In this document: positions 14,748-15,455 of the stretch, piece after piece
How the letters are laid out: each line of letters starts with the position of its first letter
How positions within the stretch are numbered: the first letter of the stretch is position 1
Assembly (NCBI GenBank): GCA_024654105.1
Contig: JANLID010000230.1
Location: 1-15,455 of the forward strand
From: Gallionella sp.
Lineage (GTDB): Bacteria; Pseudomonadota; Gammaproteobacteria; Burkholderiales; Gallionellaceae
Direction of reading: 5' to 3'
DNA: 15,455 nt
Program-made: the position numbers and the translations under genes
Notes under the pieces: model-generated
Seen by the model: the letters and a program-made list of their open reading frames with translations, nothing else
What the model was told of the DNA's origin: nothing
The model's database searches: none

Positions 14748-15104
14748 ATGCAGCATGTCGCCACTGACAACGCATCAGCCCCCTCAGCATTTACCGGCAG
14801 CACTTTCTCTTTTTCTCCCCCTTTTAATTTATTCGATCAACACAAAGCATTCGTCGCGGTGGTTCGGCGGCCGTGTTCGAGCTCTTCGCAAGTTTGCCTG
14901 TGCCAGGCAGTGGTTAATGCGCTGCCGGATGGTTGGCGAGCGACGTATTGCAAAAATCATCGTGCCAGAAGTGCCGGAATCATGGCCTCAAAATTTTTAC
15001 GTGGATTGGCGAATGAGCGGCTTCGATACCGCTCTACATGCGGTGCCGGTTCTCTTGACCGACTTTGGGCTGTGCCTGACTTTGGGTGCAGGCTGGGGGT
15101 GTAG
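14748..15104 (+). CDS. Hypothetical frame behind an nrd-like promoter, possibly a gene remnant
   Basis: ATG 14748 is preceded by AGGGAG at a good distance and opens a 118-codon frame beginning MQHVATDNASAPSAF. The first 20 or so residues are low-complexity, rich in Ala, Ser and Thr, such as is found at the start of many NrdA proteins. The rest resembles nothing I know. A second frame (14695-15129) overlaps it completely and encodes a hydrophobic then arginine-rich sequence (FLPLLIYSI... then RWFGGRVRALRKFACARQWL) that looks at least as protein-like, so a frameshift between the two near 14800-14830 is possible. I cannot tell which frame, if any, is real. The 565-base interval between ampD and the histone-like gene holds nothing else that I recognise. 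Confidence 0.25.
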   Translation: MQHVATDNASAPSAFTGSTFSFSPPFNLFDQHKAFVAVVRRPCSSSSQVCLCQAVVNALPDGWRATYCKNHRARSAGIMASKFLRGLANERLRYRSTCGAGSLDRLWAVPDFGCRLGV

Positions 15105-15156
15105 TAGCAGTAAACGTTGTTTTCGTTAACTTTAATATTATTACAAGGAGGTTGAA

Positions 15157-15455
15157 ATGGTAGCAGCCAAGAAAGCAGTAGCAAAGAAACCGGCAGCCAA
15201 GAAAGTTGCAGCTAAAAAACCGGCAGCCAAGAAGGCAGTAGCAAAGAAGCCGGCAGCCAAGAAAGTTGCAGCTAAAAAACCGGCAGCCAAGAAGGCAGTG
15301 GCAAAGAAGCCGGCAGCCAAGAAAGTTGCAGCTAAAAAACCGGCAGCCAAAAAGGCAGTGGCAAAGAAGCCGATGGCCAAGAAAGTTGCAGCTAAAAAAC
15401 CGGCAGCCAAGAAGGCAGTGGCAAAGAAGCCGGCAGCCAAGAAAGTTGCAGCTAA
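15157..15455 (+). CDS. Histone H1-like Lys/Ala-rich repeat protein (5' part, cut by window end)
   Basis: ATG 15157 follows the strong ribosome binding site AAGGAGGT (15145-15152) at four to five bases. The visible 99 codons are only M, V, A, K and P, plus one internal Met, arranged as VAKKPAAKKVAAKKPAAKKA units. Such (A/P)AKK repeats occur in bacterial H1-like proteins (Bordetella BpH1, chlamydial HctB) and the C-terminal region of Pseudomonas AlgP; they bind DNA without sequence specificity and compact the nucleoid. The lysine-rich tail here starts at residue 5, with no preceding folded domain in view. The coding DNA is a 60-base tandem repeat. The frame has no stop before the edge, so the true length is unknown. 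Confidence 0.88.
   Translation, partial: MVAAKKAVAKKPAAKKVAAKKPAAKKAVAKKPAAKKVAAKKPAAKKAVAKKPAAKKVAAKKPAAKKAVAKKPMAKKVAAKKPAAKKAVAKKPAAKKVAA
15181..15455 (+). repeat. 60-bp tandem direct repeats in the histone-like gene
   Basis: About 4.6 copies of a 60-base unit run to the window edge, each made of two related 30-base halves. Differences between copies are few: a third-position A/G at several places, one AAA/AAG change near 15351, and GCAGCC to ATGGCC at 15372-15377, which gives the single Met. Confidence 0.95.

Noticed and set aside
15141..15440. Minus-strand frame of Ala/Phe/Leu repeats opposite the histone-like gene
   Set aside because: It is the antisense image of the Lys/Ala repeats; the plus strand has a perfect ribosome binding site and known protein likeness.
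15181..15455. CRISPR array
   Set aside because: The 60-bp units are contiguous with no unique spacers and stay in one coding frame.

Overview
The window looks like chromosomal DNA of a betaproteobacterium, probably of the Nitrosomonadales/Gallionellaceae kind. This is inferred from gene content (PP0621-family protein next to PilS/PilR and AmpD, a DmeF-type exporter, an AdiA/CadA-type decarboxylase) and from a GC-rich core broken by AT-richer patches. No database search was possible.

Left part (1-3177, + strand): thyA and folA, the thymidylate synthase/dihydrofolate reductase pair, are separated by a small gene for a four-helix-bundle protein (the 23S rRNA intervening-sequence family). That gene sits inside an inverted repeat built from the heptad GGATTGA. 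The right repeat arm runs into the folA reading frame, removes its normal start codon and supplies a 15-codon extension. A dmeF-type Co/Ni efflux gene follows, ending at a terminator shared with the convergent decarboxylase gene.

Middle part (3178-8197, - strand): read in the direction of transcription, this is a 3' remnant of dcd (dCTP deaminase), a conserved 73-residue hypothetical gene, a type II restriction endonuclease gene split in two by a one-base frameshift, its intact m5C methyltransferase, and a large PLP-dependent Arg/Lys/Orn decarboxylase. The restriction-modification block is AT-richer than its surroundings and appears to be an acquired unit in decay.

Right part (8264-14591, + strand): metG has an extended -10 promoter, an AT-rich internal segment and an odd linker. 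After it come a small membrane-anchored PP0621-family protein, a PilS-type histidine kinase, a PilR-type sigma-54 activator and an AmpD amidase. The last four are tightly packed and probably one operon.

Right end (14592-15455): an AT-rich regulatory region has a good sigma-70 promoter and NrdR-box-like sites, which suggests an nrdA promoter, but no ribonucleotide reductase follows it. About 350 bp of uncertain coding status comes next, then the start of a lysine/alanine-rich histone-H1-like gene made of nearly perfect 60-bp tandem repeats, cut by the window edge.

The most unusual points are the repeat-bounded cassette that rewired the folA start, the split restriction gene, the dcd tail with its own ribosome binding site, the orphan nrd-like promoter and the freshly expanded histone repeats.
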